A stretch of 64,000 nucleotides of DNA from Cecembia calidifontis (GCF_004216715.1 NZ_SGXG01000001.1:2898501-2962500); one strand, 5' to 3'. Shown: positions 1 to 9,338, counted from the first letter of the stretch. Numbers and translations are program-made. Notes: generated by a model not told the origin, from the letters alone.

Positions 1-2
1 TT

Positions 3-581
3 AAGTATATCAAAGAAAACAGGCTGTCTACTATTGGTGCACATATTAATTTGACTGAAGGGTATCCAATGGGTAAATTTGATGTTGATTTATTGTTGAA
101 TCATGATGGGACCTGGAATAAAAATAATTATTGGAATCCTAAAATTTTGAATAGGGGGATCCTTGAAAAAATTACTGATGAAATAAATCTTCAATTGGAT
201 AAAATTATTGATAGTGGTATTAATTTATGTCATTTAAATTCTCATCATCATATTCATACCATTCCTTTTTTGTTTTCTGTATTTTTCAAAATTGCCAAAA
301 AGAGAAATATTAAAATGAGAATGGCCCAGACCTATTCAGAAGGGAATTATGTAAAATATTATTATAGAAAATTTATTAATAATCTCTTGAAATCAAACGG
401 ACTTGCATTTTCTGATTATTTTAAAACAATAAATGCCTTTGTCATTCGAAAAAACAACTTAAGGGGCAAAAATGTTGAAATCATGGTTCATCCTTCTTTT
501 ACAGCTGACTTTTCTAAATTGGTTGATACTTGGGAAGATAAAGACTTTATTAGTGAACTAATTATGTTGATGGAAGATTGA
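3..581 (+). CDS. ChbG/HpnK/YdjC-family carbohydrate deacetylase, 5' truncated by window edge
   Basis: The reading frame is open from base 3, so the true start lies before the window; the first in-frame TTG at 51 is not the start. Two YdjC-family signatures are visible: GAHINLTEG near the left edge (usual form GLHLNLTEG) and NSHHHIHTIP, the histidine-rich metal-binding segment. The family removes acetyl groups from N-acetylated sugars using a divalent metal. Its neighbours are an acyltransferase and further polysaccharide genes, so a role in capsule or exopolysaccharide modification is likely (inference). The frame stops at 579-581, but the next frame continues with a plausible family-like C-terminus to a TAG at 629-631, so a one-base deletion may have clipped the tail. 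Confidence 0.85.
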   Translation, partial: KYIKENRLSTIGAHINLTEGYPMGKFDVDLLLNHDGTWNKNNYWNPKILNRGILEKITDEINLQLDKIIDSGINLCHLNSHHHIHTIPFLFSVFFKIAKKRNIKMRMAQTYSEGNYVKYYYRKFINNLLKSNGLAFSDYFKTINAFVIRKNNLRGKNVEIMVHPSFTADFSKLVDTWEDKDFISELIMLMED

Positions 582-708
582 ATTTTATCAATCCTAAAAT
601 TAAAGAAGCTTATCGAGAGGCTAACAACTAGATTATTTAATTTAATAGGTGCTTTTTGTGTACAAATATGCAAAATGTATCTTTATCAGGATTTATTATT
701 GAAACATT

Positions 709-1680
709 ATGCATATACCTGCTATTTACGATATACTTGATGACAATATTAATTTGAGCTTTAATTTTGGTGAAGTTGCATTGCGTAACTTGAACTTTAA
801 AGGCTATTGGTGCAATATTGATATTTTTCAAACCAAACCTATCTCTGCGGCTTATGAACCAATAATTGACATAAATGGAAAGGAGAACAGGAAAATACTG
901 TTATATATTTCTTATCCTATTTCACAAAAATTGCCTGTTCTTTCTTTTAAGAATGGTTACATCTGTTACACTCCCAATCAGTATAAACATTATTTTTTGG
1001 ATTGTAATATTAGTCCAGAAGAATATCTTCAGACATTCCAATCAAAAACCAGGTCTACATTAAAAAGAAAAATAAAAAAAGTTAGCAGTTCCTGCACCCA
1101 TACGGAATATTTTAAGGTGTATAAGTCGCCTGAAGAAATCTTGGAATTTCTCCCCCTTGCAAAAGAAATTTCTGATAAATCATTCCAATTTCAATTTTTA
1201 AATCAAGGACTCAAATATTCTGATTTGTATATTAATGAATACTTGGAAAGAGCAAGAGAAGGGAAAATATTAGGGTTTATTTTATTTGTTGAAGATAAAC
1301 CTGTTGCCTATAACCTTAACCCCATATATGATGGAGGTGTCATGATTTACTATTACACAGGTTATGATTCAAACTATTCTGAGTATTCGCCTGGCACGGT
1401 ATTACAATACAAAACCATAGAATTTGCCATGAATTCTGATTTTGTTAATAAATATGACCTTTGTATAGGGGAAGGTAAACACAAGGAATATTTTACAGAG
1501 CAGTTTATTTTTTGTGGGGACATTTACTATTTTCCCCTAAATATTAAGCATTCATTTATCCTGATATCAAAAGTTGCTTTTGATAACCTAATTAAAGTAA
1601 TTAAAAACACAGGTAAACTGTTTTTCAATTTGGACAAAGTCAAAAAATGGATGCGAAATAATTTAAAGAGAAACAAATAA
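709..1680 (+). CDS. FemAB/GNAT-like acyltransferase (Acetyltransf_6 type) of polysaccharide cluster
   Basis: This 323-residue protein has the layout of BcsL/CelD-like acetyltransferases. A basic stretch RSTLKRKIKK lies near residue 115, and the C-terminal GNAT-like half carries a core YSPGTVLQYKTIEFA around residues 225-240. Such proteins acylate sugars or attach amino-acid-like groups during polysaccharide or peptidoglycan synthesis. An in-frame TGA at 700-702 confirms that translation starts at or after the ATG at 709. It follows the deacetylase in the same direction with a 127-base gap, so the two may be cotranscribed. The family is assigned from these motifs; the substrate cannot be told from sequence. 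It converges on the beta-helix gene with only about 56 bases between. Confidence 0.7.
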   Translation: MHIPAIYDILDDNINLSFNFGEVALRNLNFKGYWCNIDIFQTKPISAAYEPIIDINGKENRKILLYISYPISQKLPVLSFKNGYICYTPNQYKHYFLDCNISPEEYLQTFQSKTRSTLKRKIKKVSSSCTHTEYFKVYKSPEEILEFLPLAKEISDKSFQFQFLNQGLKYSDLYINEYLERAREGKILGFILFVEDKPVAYNLNPIYDGGVMIYYYTGYDSNYSEYSPGTVLQYKTIEFAMNSDFVNKYDLCIGEGKHKEYFTEQFIFCGDIYYFPLNIKHSFILISKVAFDNLIKVIKNTGKLFFNLDKVKKWMRNNLKRNK

Positions 1681-1736
1681 GCATAATAAGGGGATTATGA
1701 TTAGTATATGGACATATTCTAACTCAACTTTTTATC

Positions 1737-4700
1737 TTAGTTTTTAATAAATTTCTCAGAGACCAAAAATCTAAAACCATCAGTTACTTGAACAATGTAA
1801 GTCCCTCTTATTAAAAAAGAAACATCCATTGTAATTGTTGCATCAATACTATTTTCGCTAAATTCCTTCATGATCTGGCCATTCATAGAAATGATCTTTA
1901 TCTCATAATAATTATCTGATTTGGAATTAAGAAAGAACAGGCTCAACTGATTACTTGTAGGGTTCGGGCCAATTTTTAGTGAAAATCCTTCTTTGTCATC
2001 AGATAAGTTTTTAATTATTATCGACTCAATAGCTGATGTATATTCTATTCCAAATTTATCAGTAATCACAACTTTTACAGAATAAGAACCTGGTTCGACG
2101 CCTTCCCAAAGAAAATCAAAAGGTTCCGTTAGAGATAGACCAATTGATTTTCCATTTGCAAAAAATTCAACCTTTTCAACAATTGTGGCTACGTTTTCAT
2201 AATCAACTGTAAAGGAAACATCCGGTTTTTTATTTTCTGAATTGGTTTCAAGGATGTCATAATTCACTCTAACAGAGGGGATTCTGTTATTTACAATATT
2301 TACTCTTAAGATATTACTTAAAAGAGCAGTATTGTCATCATATATAATACGTGCTACTAAATTGAATTCTCCTTGAGGAATATTTTTCCAGATGAAAATA
2401 TAGGGTGCAGTATTTACGCGGCCGATTAATGTGTTGCCCCTATAATATTCAATAGTCCTTATACTTTTTGAACTTGTAGGGAGGTGGACTTTTATTGGTA
2501 AATCAAAACCAGCTGGTAATACTGAATTTCTTTCCGGAGAAACTATTCTAAAGGTATTCTGTCCCTCAGCAATCACCCTGATTTGGATGGTTTCTGATTC
2601 ATTGGTTTTATTAGGGTCTTTACCTATGGCTCTTGCTTTTATGCTGTAAACACCCGGAGAAACATTCTTCCAATCAAATGAAAAAGGTTTTGAATTGGAA
2701 CTGCCGATTAATTCACTTCCATTATAATATTCAATTCTATCGATTAATTCATCACTGCCGTCAAATGCGACTGAAATAAGAATGTTTGATCCTTCTGCGA
2801 ATTCCTGGTCATTTTCTGGGCTAACAAAGAATATTTTTGGGAGAGTAGTTTCATCATTAACTGTTATCGAAATTGTGTTCGATTTGTTGGAATCTCCTTT
2901 GTCATCATAAGCTACAGCTGAAAGGAAAAAATTCCCCACATTCTGAGGAGTAAAGGAGGTCACGAATGGTGCCTGATTTACTGTTCCTATGAGGTTATTT
3001 CCCCAAAAAAAGTCCACTTGGGTAACTTCTCCATCTTCGTCTGAAGTTACAGCTTCAATAAGTATCATTTTTCCTTTCTCAAAGCTATCCCCATTTGTGG
3101 GATTTATTATTTGAACATTGGGGAGAATGTTTGGCTTAACAATATTTACTCTGACAATCGCCGATTCACCAACTATTCCTTTTTCATCAGTAGCCCTAGC
3201 CTTTAATTCCAGGGTGCCAACTTGTAGATTTCCAATCGTAAAACTATAAATAGATGGACTTCCGGAAGAACTCAATGCTAAAACAGAGTTTCTGAACAAT
3301 TCAACCTTTTCGATTTTTCCATTAGGACTGGAAGCTTCAATATTAACAGTAATGCTGGCAGTAGTAGTAAAAGTAGCATTAGGACTGGGATTTATAATTT
3401 TTACCGAAGGGCTTAAAGTTACTTGAGGGGCTTCACCGTTTTTTTTTAATAGCATGACAGAGTAAAAGCCAGGGATTGAAACACTACTTCCTACTTCAGT
3501 CCCATTTAAATCAACATAATTTCCGGGAAGGCTGATGGATTTGGGAGAACTATTTCTATTGTAATCAAAAAACAGGAAATCGTCAATTTTTATTGCCTCA
3601 ATTGTTACTTCTTCCAATACCAAATTATCTAATTGATAAAATGTTCCATTTGCCCTGGATTCCAAAATTACTACAGCGTTATTCCTTGTCTCGGTAGCAT
3701 TGAATACAAATTCAATTTCCTGCCTTTGATTGGTTATTGATATTGATCTCTCGTTTGAGATTCGGGACCAAGGAGTTTGATTCTCTCTTATATAAGCATT
3801 TAATGATGAACCGTTATTTCCAATTATCGAAAATTTAAACCTATATGATTTTCCTTTTTCAATAGAGCCAACATTGATCATCAATATACTTGGATTGGGT
3901 TTATCAACTCTCAGTGCCCTTCCATCAAGTGAAGAATTATCTATAATAGAGGTATTACATCCACCTGCACTTGACCAACAGCTGGAATTGTTTTGATTGG
4001 TACCGAAGTTCCCATTATTAATTTTATTCTCCCCTTTTATTTCTAATATTTTTGGTTCAGGAAAGGAAATGGGGCTTCTTTTTGAGTTTTTATCAAAACC
4101 AAAATCGTTTTGCCAATCTGTAAGATCAAGGGATCTTCTTCCCTGAGGAGTAGAAATTATAAAATTGTTTTTTTCATTTACCGGTTTGCTGTAAACATTG
4201 TTGTCAAATGTTCCAAATTGATTAATGTCATTAAGTCTTGATACAGCAGTGACATGGAGTTGGGCTTCACTCCTTTGTAAAAATGAGTTGCCTGTTACCG
4301 AGATGTTTCGAATGGGATCTCCCAAATTATCATGGGAGAATTTAAGTGAATATGCAGTATTATAAATATTGTTTTTAGTAATGGTAATATTTCTGGCATT
4401 GTGAATAAAAATCCCTGAGCTTGCAATATTTGCTATTGTATTTCCTGAAATTTCAACACCTGAGGCGTTGTCATCCATATAAATACCCTCGACATAAGGT
4501 GGATCGTTTGGGCCATAAGGCCTTGTTCCTTCTCTGGCACCTATACCATTGATGACAATGTTATTTATTACCTTTCTATTTGTGTAATTGGTATTACTTC
4601 TGCCTGTGTATGTATAAATTCCAGCTCCATCATCCTTGACGGTGTTGAAAGTATCAATATAATTATTTTTAACAACAGTGTTATTACCGTTGAAATTAAT

Positions 4701-5903
4701 TGGGATGTAACCACAATTGGTAAAAATGTTATTTTCTATCAGACCATCACCTGCGGTTTCACTCATGTAAATCCCCATCCCTTGAAGATCACCATTTCTT
4801 CCCATCCCTGGGAAAATGAAGATGTTATGAAAGGTGCTATTGGAGATTTTCAATTTTGTATCATTCCATTGCTGAAAAACACCTCCATTGTGGACGTTTT
4901 GAATAATTGTTTTATCAATGGTCAAATTATTAGAGCCTACACTTCGGACTGCAAATTCCCCTACATTTTCTAAAACGCAGTTTTCAAATATAATGTTGGT
5001 GGAGTTTTGGATAGAGATTATGTTCCTGTTGGCTCCAGAAAGATTCAAATTTCGAAATGTGATATTGCTAATGTTGTTTTGTAAAGTAATTAAATCGGTT
5101 ACTTGAGAAATTTCGACTTTATTATTAGGTGAGCCTTTATCATAAAAAATCCTAAGCCTGTTTTCTCCAACGTTATAAAACCATTCACCGTGTTGGTCAA
5201 GTGTTCCGGGGTGGTTTTGAATAAAAAATCCAAATCCAACAGCAGGGCTGTAACTGCTTCCTGCTGTATTGTAGGTAATAGTGCTTCCCGAATGATTAGT
5301 AATGGGATGTCTATCTATAATCCAATTGTTTTTTCGTATGACAACTTCTCCACCATTCAAGTTTGTTGGGGAATTCAATTCAGTACTTGAAACAGTTCCC
5401 TGAGTAACAGAATTAATTGTTAGGTAACCTTTGTTGTTTGCATCAGGATTTGGAAATCTTCCCATCGCTCTGATTACGCCATCAATAATGACAACATTTA
5501 AGCTGCTCTGCGCTACCGGTAATCTCGTTTCAAATAAATTGGATCCTACGCTTACCCAATCTGTGGTGCGGACAAGGCCTGTAATTAAAGGTTTGTTTCC
5601 ACTTCCATAACTACCAAAAACAATTGGGGATCCACTGGTTCCTGATCTTGTTATCCTAATTTCCCCATAAAATACATCCCCGCTTTTGAAAAGCACCTGG
5701 TCTCCAGGTTGCAACAAAGGGAAGATTGAGTTTAATTTTTCAATACTTTTCCATGGGGTATTTGGGTTTTGGGCTTGTACTGTTGTTCTGTTGTCATCAC
5801 CATCTGTAGTGGAAAAATGATAGGTAGCTGCATTTAGTATATTAAAAAATAGACTTGCTAATGCTAAAGTCAATAAATATTTTATTTTTATTATTGATTT
5901 CAT
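1737..5903 (-). CDS. Giant T9SS-exported parallel beta-helix protein with CBM-like and Ig-like domains
   Basis: The protein has 1388 residues. An N-terminal signal peptide ending near residue 25 (NILNAA) is followed by a lyase-like N-terminal segment and Asn-rich parallel beta-helix rungs at roughly 270-535. A carbohydrate-binding-like beta-sandwich lies near 622-767, about five Ig-like repeats (each with a VEFFxNGxxIG-type motif) at 825-1290, and a type A T9SS sorting domain (Por_secre_tail) over the last 80 residues, beginning at GPNPTSNQ. It should be secreted through T9SS and anchored or released at the surface. Beta-helix proteins in polysaccharide loci are often lyases or hydrolases, but I cannot point to a catalytic residue. 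It is transcribed alone on the minus strand between plus-strand polysaccharide genes. Confidence 0.85.
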   Translation of the reverse strand: MKSIIKIKYLLTLALASLFFNILNAATYHFSTTDGDDNRTTVQAQNPNTPWKSIEKLNSIFPLLQPGDQVLFKSGDVFYGEIRITRSGTSGSPIVFGSYGSGNKPLITGLVRTTDWVSVGSNLFETRLPVAQSSLNVVIIDGVIRAMGRFPNPDANNKGYLTINSVTQGTVSSTELNSPTNLNGGEVVIRKNNWIIDRHPITNHSGSTITYNTAGSSYSPAVGFGFFIQNHPGTLDQHGEWFYNVGENRLRIFYDKGSPNNKVEISQVTDLITLQNNISNITFRNLNLSGANRNIISIQNSTNIIFENCVLENVGEFAVRSVGSNNLTIDKTIIQNVHNGGVFQQWNDTKLKISNSTFHNIFIFPGMGRNGDLQGMGIYMSETAGDGLIENNIFTNCGYIPINFNGNNTVVKNNYIDTFNTVKDDGAGIYTYTGRSNTNYTNRKVINNIVINGIGAREGTRPYGPNDPPYVEGIYMDDNASGVEISGNTIANIASSGIFIHNARNITITKNNIYNTAYSLKFSHDNLGDPIRNISVTGNSFLQRSEAQLHVTAVSRLNDINQFGTFDNNVYSKPVNEKNNFIISTPQGRRSLDLTDWQNDFGFDKNSKRSPISFPEPKILEIKGENKINNGNFGTNQNNSSCWSSAGGCNTSIIDNSSLDGRALRVDKPNPSILMINVGSIEKGKSYRFKFSIIGNNGSSLNAYIRENQTPWSRISNERSISITNQRQEIEFVFNATETRNNAVVILESRANGTFYQLDNLVLEEVTIEAIKIDDFLFFDYNRNSSPKSISLPGNYVDLNGTEVGSSVSIPGFYSVMLLKKNGEAPQVTLSPSVKIINPSPNATFTTTASITVNIEASSPNGKIEKVELFRNSVLALSSSGSPSIYSFTIGNLQVGTLELKARATDEKGIVGESAIVRVNIVKPNILPNVQIINPTNGDSFEKGKMILIEAVTSDEDGEVTQVDFFWGNNLIGTVNQAPFVTSFTPQNVGNFFLSAVAYDDKGDSNKSNTISITVNDETTLPKIFFVSPENDQEFAEGSNILISVAFDGSDELIDRIEYYNGSELIGSSNSKPFSFDWKNVSPGVYSIKARAIGKDPNKTNESETIQIRVIAEGQNTFRIVSPERNSVLPAGFDLPIKVHLPTSSKSIRTIEYYRGNTLIGRVNTAPYIFIWKNIPQGEFNLVARIIYDDNTALLSNILRVNIVNNRIPSVRVNYDILETNSENKKPDVSFTVDYENVATIVEKVEFFANGKSIGLSLTEPFDFLWEGVEPGSYSVKVVITDKFGIEYTSAIESIIIKNLSDDKEGFSLKIGPNPTSNQLSLFFLNSKSDNYYEIKIISMNGQIMKEFSENSIDATITMDVSFLIRGTYIVQVTDGFRFLVSEKFIKN

Positions 5904-6463
5904 TATCGGAAAATTGATTTTTAAACCCTTCTAATCTCTTTTTAAAAATTTAGAAAGTAATTTTTTGATTTTGTATTGACAAAATTGTTGATTCTGCAGA
6001 ACCCTCTATTCATTAATTTAAGAGTAGTAAGCATTAATACAAAATATTTTTCTAAACCTTTGGAAAAAATTGCATGAATTGGTAATGCATTGATTAAAGG
6101 ATAATCTAAGGGTTTTTTTTTAGGATTTCCGATAAATTTGAACTTTAACATAGGGCTTATTTTTTGCTATTGATATGATATTCAAATGGATATAAGGATT
6201 GAATAGTATTAACAAAAAATATGCCGGATTTTGATATTTGCTTTTTTTATTTCTTCAAGTGGACATTTTGAAATTTTATCTTTAATGAAATTGACCGATT
6301 TTTATTCGACTTTTAATTAGATTAATGTATTTCAAATAAAAAAAAATGCTTTTAATATTTGTTGGAAAAATTATTAATGTTATTTTTGGTCTATGAAATC
6401 ATAAGCAAAACTTTAACATGATCAGTTTGTCTTGATTTCATCTAATTTTAAATTATTATTGTT
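5904..6463. other. 560-bp intergenic region between beta-helix gene and sugar transferase
   Basis: This is a divergent intergenic region. It holds a well-formed Bacteroidota promoter for the sugar transferase (6358-6388) and presumably a minus-strand promoter for the beta-helix gene, which I could not place. A 69-codon minus-strand frame at 5942-6151 is possible but has no recognisable similarity and is not called as a gene. Confidence 0.5.
6358..6388 (+). promoter_or_regulatory. Bacteroidota-type promoter for the sugar transferase gene
   Basis: TTTG at 6358-6361 is followed after 19 bases by TATTTTTG at 6381-6388. This matches the Bacteroidota primary sigma consensus TTTG-N19-TAnnTTTG. Transcription would begin near 6395, giving a leader of about 70 bases before the ATG at 6464. 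Confidence 0.6.
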
Positions 6464-7153
6464 ATGGAAACCCTTTTATCAAATCCTTCCAGCATCACAG
6501 AAAGAAGCCCTAGAACTGGAATTGTTTTTAGAAAGTATTCTGATAGTCTTTTAGATAGTTCTCAGGTTTTGGCCAAAAGAATTATGGATATTTTTATCTC
6601 AAGTATTTTCTTAATATTCGTTGGGGTTTGGCTTTTTCCTCTGATTGGGATTTTAATTAAGCTGGATTCTAAAGGGCCTGTTTTTTACAGACAACTAAGA
6701 GATGGGCAATACAATGATAAATTTTTATGTTTGAAATTTAGAACTATGACTTATGATCCTGGAGCTAATTTTGAACAAGCTAGGAAGGACGATCCAAGAG
6801 TTACTAAAATAGGAGCATTTCTCAGAAGAACAAGCATTGATGAACTTCCCCAATTAATCAATGTTTTAATTGGAGACATGTCAATTGTTGGACCTCGGCC
6901 TCATGCAGTAGAGATGAACCGTGATTTTGGGAGGAGATATGGTAATTATAATTTCAGACATTTGGTGAAGCCCGGTATTACTGGCTTGGCACAAGCTAAG
7001 GGTTTTAGAGGTGAAATAAGGGTTGATTATGATATGGAATCAAGACTTAAGCTTGACTTGTTTTATATTGAAAAATGGAGTTTCGGTTTTGATATTTTGA
7101 TAATTTTTATGACAATAAAAGACATTCTTTTTAAGAACGAAAATGCATATTAA
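6464..7153 (+). CDS. Bacterial sugar transferase (undecaprenyl-phosphate hexose-1-phosphate transferase type)
   Basis: This 229-residue protein is a short member of the bacterial sugar transferase family (PF02397), which moves a hexose-1-phosphate from a nucleotide sugar onto undecaprenyl phosphate and so starts exopolysaccharide repeat-unit synthesis. Visible family features are a membrane segment after KRIMD (about residues 40-65), KFRTM, the DPRVTKIGAFLRRTSIDELPQ block and SIVGPRPHA, then KPGITGLAQ. It lacks the four N-terminal membrane helices of WbaP/WcaJ, so it resembles the short PglC-like monotopic form. It has its own promoter and a strong terminator. It probably acts with the neighbouring deacetylase, acyltransferase and WecG-type transferase. 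Confidence 0.9.
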   Translation: METLLSNPSSITERSPRTGIVFRKYSDSLLDSSQVLAKRIMDIFISSIFLIFVGVWLFPLIGILIKLDSKGPVFYRQLRDGQYNDKFLCLKFRTMTYDPGANFEQARKDDPRVTKIGAFLRRTSIDELPQLINVLIGDMSIVGPRPHAVEMNRDFGRRYGNYNFRHLVKPGITGLAQAKGFRGEIRVDYDMESRLKLDLFYIEKWSFGFDILIIFMTIKDILFKNENAY

Positions 7154-7166
7154 TTAGGTTTAAGAT

Positions 7167-7208
7167 AAAAAAGAGGCTGTCTCCATTAGTGAGACAGCCT
7201 CTTTTTTA
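7167..7208 (+). terminator. Strong rho-independent terminator after sugar transferase
   Basis: A perfect 17-bp stem (7167-7183 with 7191-7207) with the loop CATTAGT ends in a T-run. A-runs at the 5' side would also let it serve minus-strand transcripts leaving gcvT. A degenerate inverted copy of one arm plus loop lies at 7264-7285. Confidence 0.85.
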
Positions 7209-7282
7209 TTTGGGTAGGTATCAGAATCAAATTTCATATAGCCAAACATCAAAGCTTCCATTCGACTAATGATACAGCCTCT

Positions 7283-8377
7283 TTATTTTTTAAGAAGAGG
7301 TAATTTTTCGACCTTGGACTTTAGATTTTTATTTCTAACTGTAATAAATATTTCTGTTCCGGGTTGACTGTATTCTGATTTGACATAACCGAGCCCAATA
7401 CCTATTCCCATAGAGGGTGACATCGTTCCAGAAGTAACTTCTCCAATGGTTTGTCCTTCTTTGTTGATAATAGGGTAATGAGCTCTAGGAATTCCCTTTT
7501 CCTCCAAAATAAATCCCACCAGCTTTTTGTTTACTCCTTCTTCCTTTTGTTTTTTAAGGTTATCGCTGTTGATAAAATCTTTGGTAAATTTGGTGATCCA
7601 TCCTAATCCAGCTTCAAGTGGCGAAGTTTCGTCATTGATGTCATTTCCATAAAGACAATAGCCCATTTCAAGTCTTAGTGTATCTCTTGCACCCAAACCA
7701 ATTGGTCTGATGTTGAAGTCTTTTCCAGCTTCAAAAATTGCATTCCATACCTTTTCAGCCTCTTCATTTTTTACATAGATTTCAAAACCTCCTGCACCGG
7801 TATAACCCGTTCCAGAGATGATAACATCCGGAATTCCGGCAAATTCTCCGACCACAAAATGATAAAATTTAATATCAGATAGGTTTACCGGAGTCAAAGC
7901 CTGCACTGCCTCAATGGCTTTAGGCCCCTGCACAGCAAAGAGGGAAATAGAGTCTGAAATATTCTCCAATTTAGCTCCCATGGTATTGTGTTTATTGATC
8001 CAAGCCCAATCTTTTTCAATATTGGAAGCATTTACCACCAGCATGTATTTTTCATCTTCGAACTTGTAAACAATTAAATCATCAACTATACCGCCTTTAT
8101 CATTGGGAAAACAAGAATATTGTGCTTGACCGTTGACGAGTTTTGAGGCATCATTTGATGTTAATTTCTGAATCAATTCCAGGGCTTTTGGTCCATTTAC
8201 CATAAATTCACCCATATGGGATACATCAAATACACCCACACCTTCTCTCACTGTTTGATGTTCTTCAATATCTGAAGTATATCTTACCGGCATGTTAAAG
8301 CCGGCAAAGGGTACCATCTTTCCTCCCAAAGCTACATGTAAGTCATTGAGCTGAATTTTCTTAATTTGATCTGTCAT
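7283..8377 (-). CDS. gcvT: Glycine cleavage system aminomethyltransferase (T-protein)
   Basis: GcvT transfers the aminomethyl group from the lipoyl H-protein to tetrahydrofolate, giving ammonia and methylene-THF. The 364-residue length is normal. Visible family features include GGKMVPFAGFNMPV near the N-terminus, GVGVFDVSHMGEF, SLFAVQGPKA, GTGYTGAGGFEIY and LGARDTLRLEMGYCLYGND, then the C-terminal barrel with TSGTMSPSMGIGIGLGYV. The other glycine cleavage genes are not in the window, as is common when gcvT stands alone. It is transcribed in the same direction as the upstream IscA-like gene but is separated from it by a terminator hairpin. Confidence 0.97.
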   Translation of the reverse strand: MTDQIKKIQLNDLHVALGGKMVPFAGFNMPVRYTSDIEEHQTVREGVGVFDVSHMGEFMVNGPKALELIQKLTSNDASKLVNGQAQYSCFPNDKGGIVDDLIVYKFEDEKYMLVVNASNIEKDWAWINKHNTMGAKLENISDSISLFAVQGPKAIEAVQALTPVNLSDIKFYHFVVGEFAGIPDVIISGTGYTGAGGFEIYVKNEEAEKVWNAIFEAGKDFNIRPIGLGARDTLRLEMGYCLYGNDINDETSPLEAGLGWITKFTKDFINSDNLKKQKEEGVNKKLVGFILEEKGIPRAHYPIINKEGQTIGEVTSGTMSPSMGIGIGLGYVKSEYSQPGTEIFITVRNKNLKSKVEKLPLLKK

Positions 8378-8422
8378 CGTAAGGGTTTATTTTCTCTGCA
8401 ATACTATTAAAATAACTTATAA

Positions 8423-8456
8423 AAAATTCAACCGGTTGAAAGACCGGTTGAATTTT
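8423..8456 (-). terminator. Terminator after the IscA/HesB-family gene
   Basis: A perfect 14-bp stem (8423-8436 with 8443-8456) has a 6-base loop. Read on the minus strand it is followed by a T-run. It lies between the end of the IscA-like gene (8478) and the start of gcvT (8377), so gcvT probably has its own promoter. Confidence 0.8.
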
Positions 8457-8477
8457 GAGTAATCCAGTACAACTTTT

Positions 8478-8804
8478 TTAAACTGAAAAGCTTTCTCCAC
8501 AACCGCAGGTTCTGGATGCATTGGGATTTACAAACTGGAACCCTTTTCCGTTTAAACCGTCAGAGAACTCAAGGACGGTACCCGCAAGGTAAAGTAAACT
8601 TTTTCTGTCTACTAGAATTTTAATGCCCTTATCTTCAAAGACATGGTCTGTTTCGGTAATATTGGCATCAAAATCAAGATTATACATTAATCCGGAACAG
8701 CCACCTCCTTTGACAGAGACCCTAATATTGTCATTTTCCTGTCTCCCTTCTTCTTTCTTCAAGTCAAGGATTCTTTGCTTTGCCTTATCAGTAACTATAA
8801 TCAT
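8478..8804 (-). CDS. A-type iron-sulfur cluster carrier (IscA/SufA/HesB family)
   Basis: This 108-residue A-type carrier accepts and delivers Fe-S clusters. The three conserved cysteines are present: one in GGGCSGLMYNLDF (about residue 36) and the pair RTCGCGESFS at the C-terminus. Length and motif spacing fit the family exactly. Whether it should be called sufA, iscA or erpA cannot be decided, because no other suf or isc genes lie nearby. It is divergent from the methylmalonyl-CoA epimerase gene and ends at its own terminator. Confidence 0.93.
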   Translation of the reverse strand: MIIVTDKAKQRILDLKKEEGRQENDNIRVSVKGGGCSGLMYNLDFDANITETDHVFEDKGIKILVDRKSLLYLAGTVLEFSDGLNGKGFQFVNPNASRTCGCGESFSV

Positions 8805-8822
8805 ATGATTTTTTTCAATTCA

Positions 8823-8855
8823 TTTAGCAGCATTAATTAAACATACGTAATTTTG
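8823..8855 (+). promoter_or_regulatory. Probable promoter of methylmalonyl-CoA epimerase gene
   Basis: TAATTTTG at 8848-8855 matches the TAnnTTTG element. TTTA at 8823-8826, 21 bases upstream, is one mismatch from TTTG. The ATG lies 35 bases downstream. Confidence 0.45.
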
Positions 8856-8890
8856 AAATAATTCATTTACAAATATAAAAAATCAAAACA

Positions 8891-9292
8891 ATGAGAAAAA
8901 TAGAGCATATTGGAATAGCAGTAAAAGATCTTAAAAGCTCAAATGAATTATTCGTAAAATTGTTAGGTAAAGAGAATTATAAGGAGGAAATCGTTGAGGG
9001 TGAGGGTGTAAAGACATCTTTTTTTATGATTGGAAATACCAAAATTGAATTGTTGGAAGCTACCAGAACTGACAGCCCAATAGCAAAGTATTTGGATAAA
9101 AAACCTGAAGGTGTTCATCACATTGCTTTCGATGTAGAAGATATCTATTTAGAAATGGATAGGTTAAAAAAAGAAGGTTTTCAAATTCTGAATGATTCAC
9201 CAAAAAAGGGAGCAGACAATAAACTAGTAGTTTTTCTACATCCTAAAAGTACAAATGGGGTCCTTGTTGAAATTTGCCAGGAGATTGATTAG
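8891..9292 (+). CDS. mce: Methylmalonyl-CoA epimerase
   Basis: This enzyme interconverts the (2R) and (2S) forms of methylmalonyl-CoA, linking propionyl-CoA to succinyl-CoA. The 133-residue vicinal-oxygen-chelate protein starts MRKIEHIGIAVKDL, which carries the first metal-binding His. It continues with IELLEAT, GVHHIAFDVEDI (second His) and NGVLVEICQ (metal-binding Glu). Length and motifs are typical. It converges on the WecG-type gene, and the mutase genes are not in the window. Confidence 0.93.
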   Translation: MRKIEHIGIAVKDLKSSNELFVKLLGKENYKEEIVEGEGVKTSFFMIGNTKIELLEATRTDSPIAKYLDKKPEGVHHIAFDVEDIYLEMDRLKKEGFQILNDSPKKGADNKLVVFLHPKSTNGVLVEICQEID

Positions 9293-9338
9293 TTTTCAAT
9301 CTCCTTTTGTAGTAGTTTTTTCATCAGATTTATTGCTT

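Noticed and set aside
21..43. AGGCTGTCTACTATTGGTG resembles the terminator repeat arm at 7167
   Set aside because: It lies within the deacetylase coding frame and shares only a short run; likely chance.
5942..6151. 69-codon minus-strand frame upstream of the beta-helix gene
   Set aside because: No recognisable similarity and no clear ribosome site; it lies in an AT-rich promoter region and may be chance.
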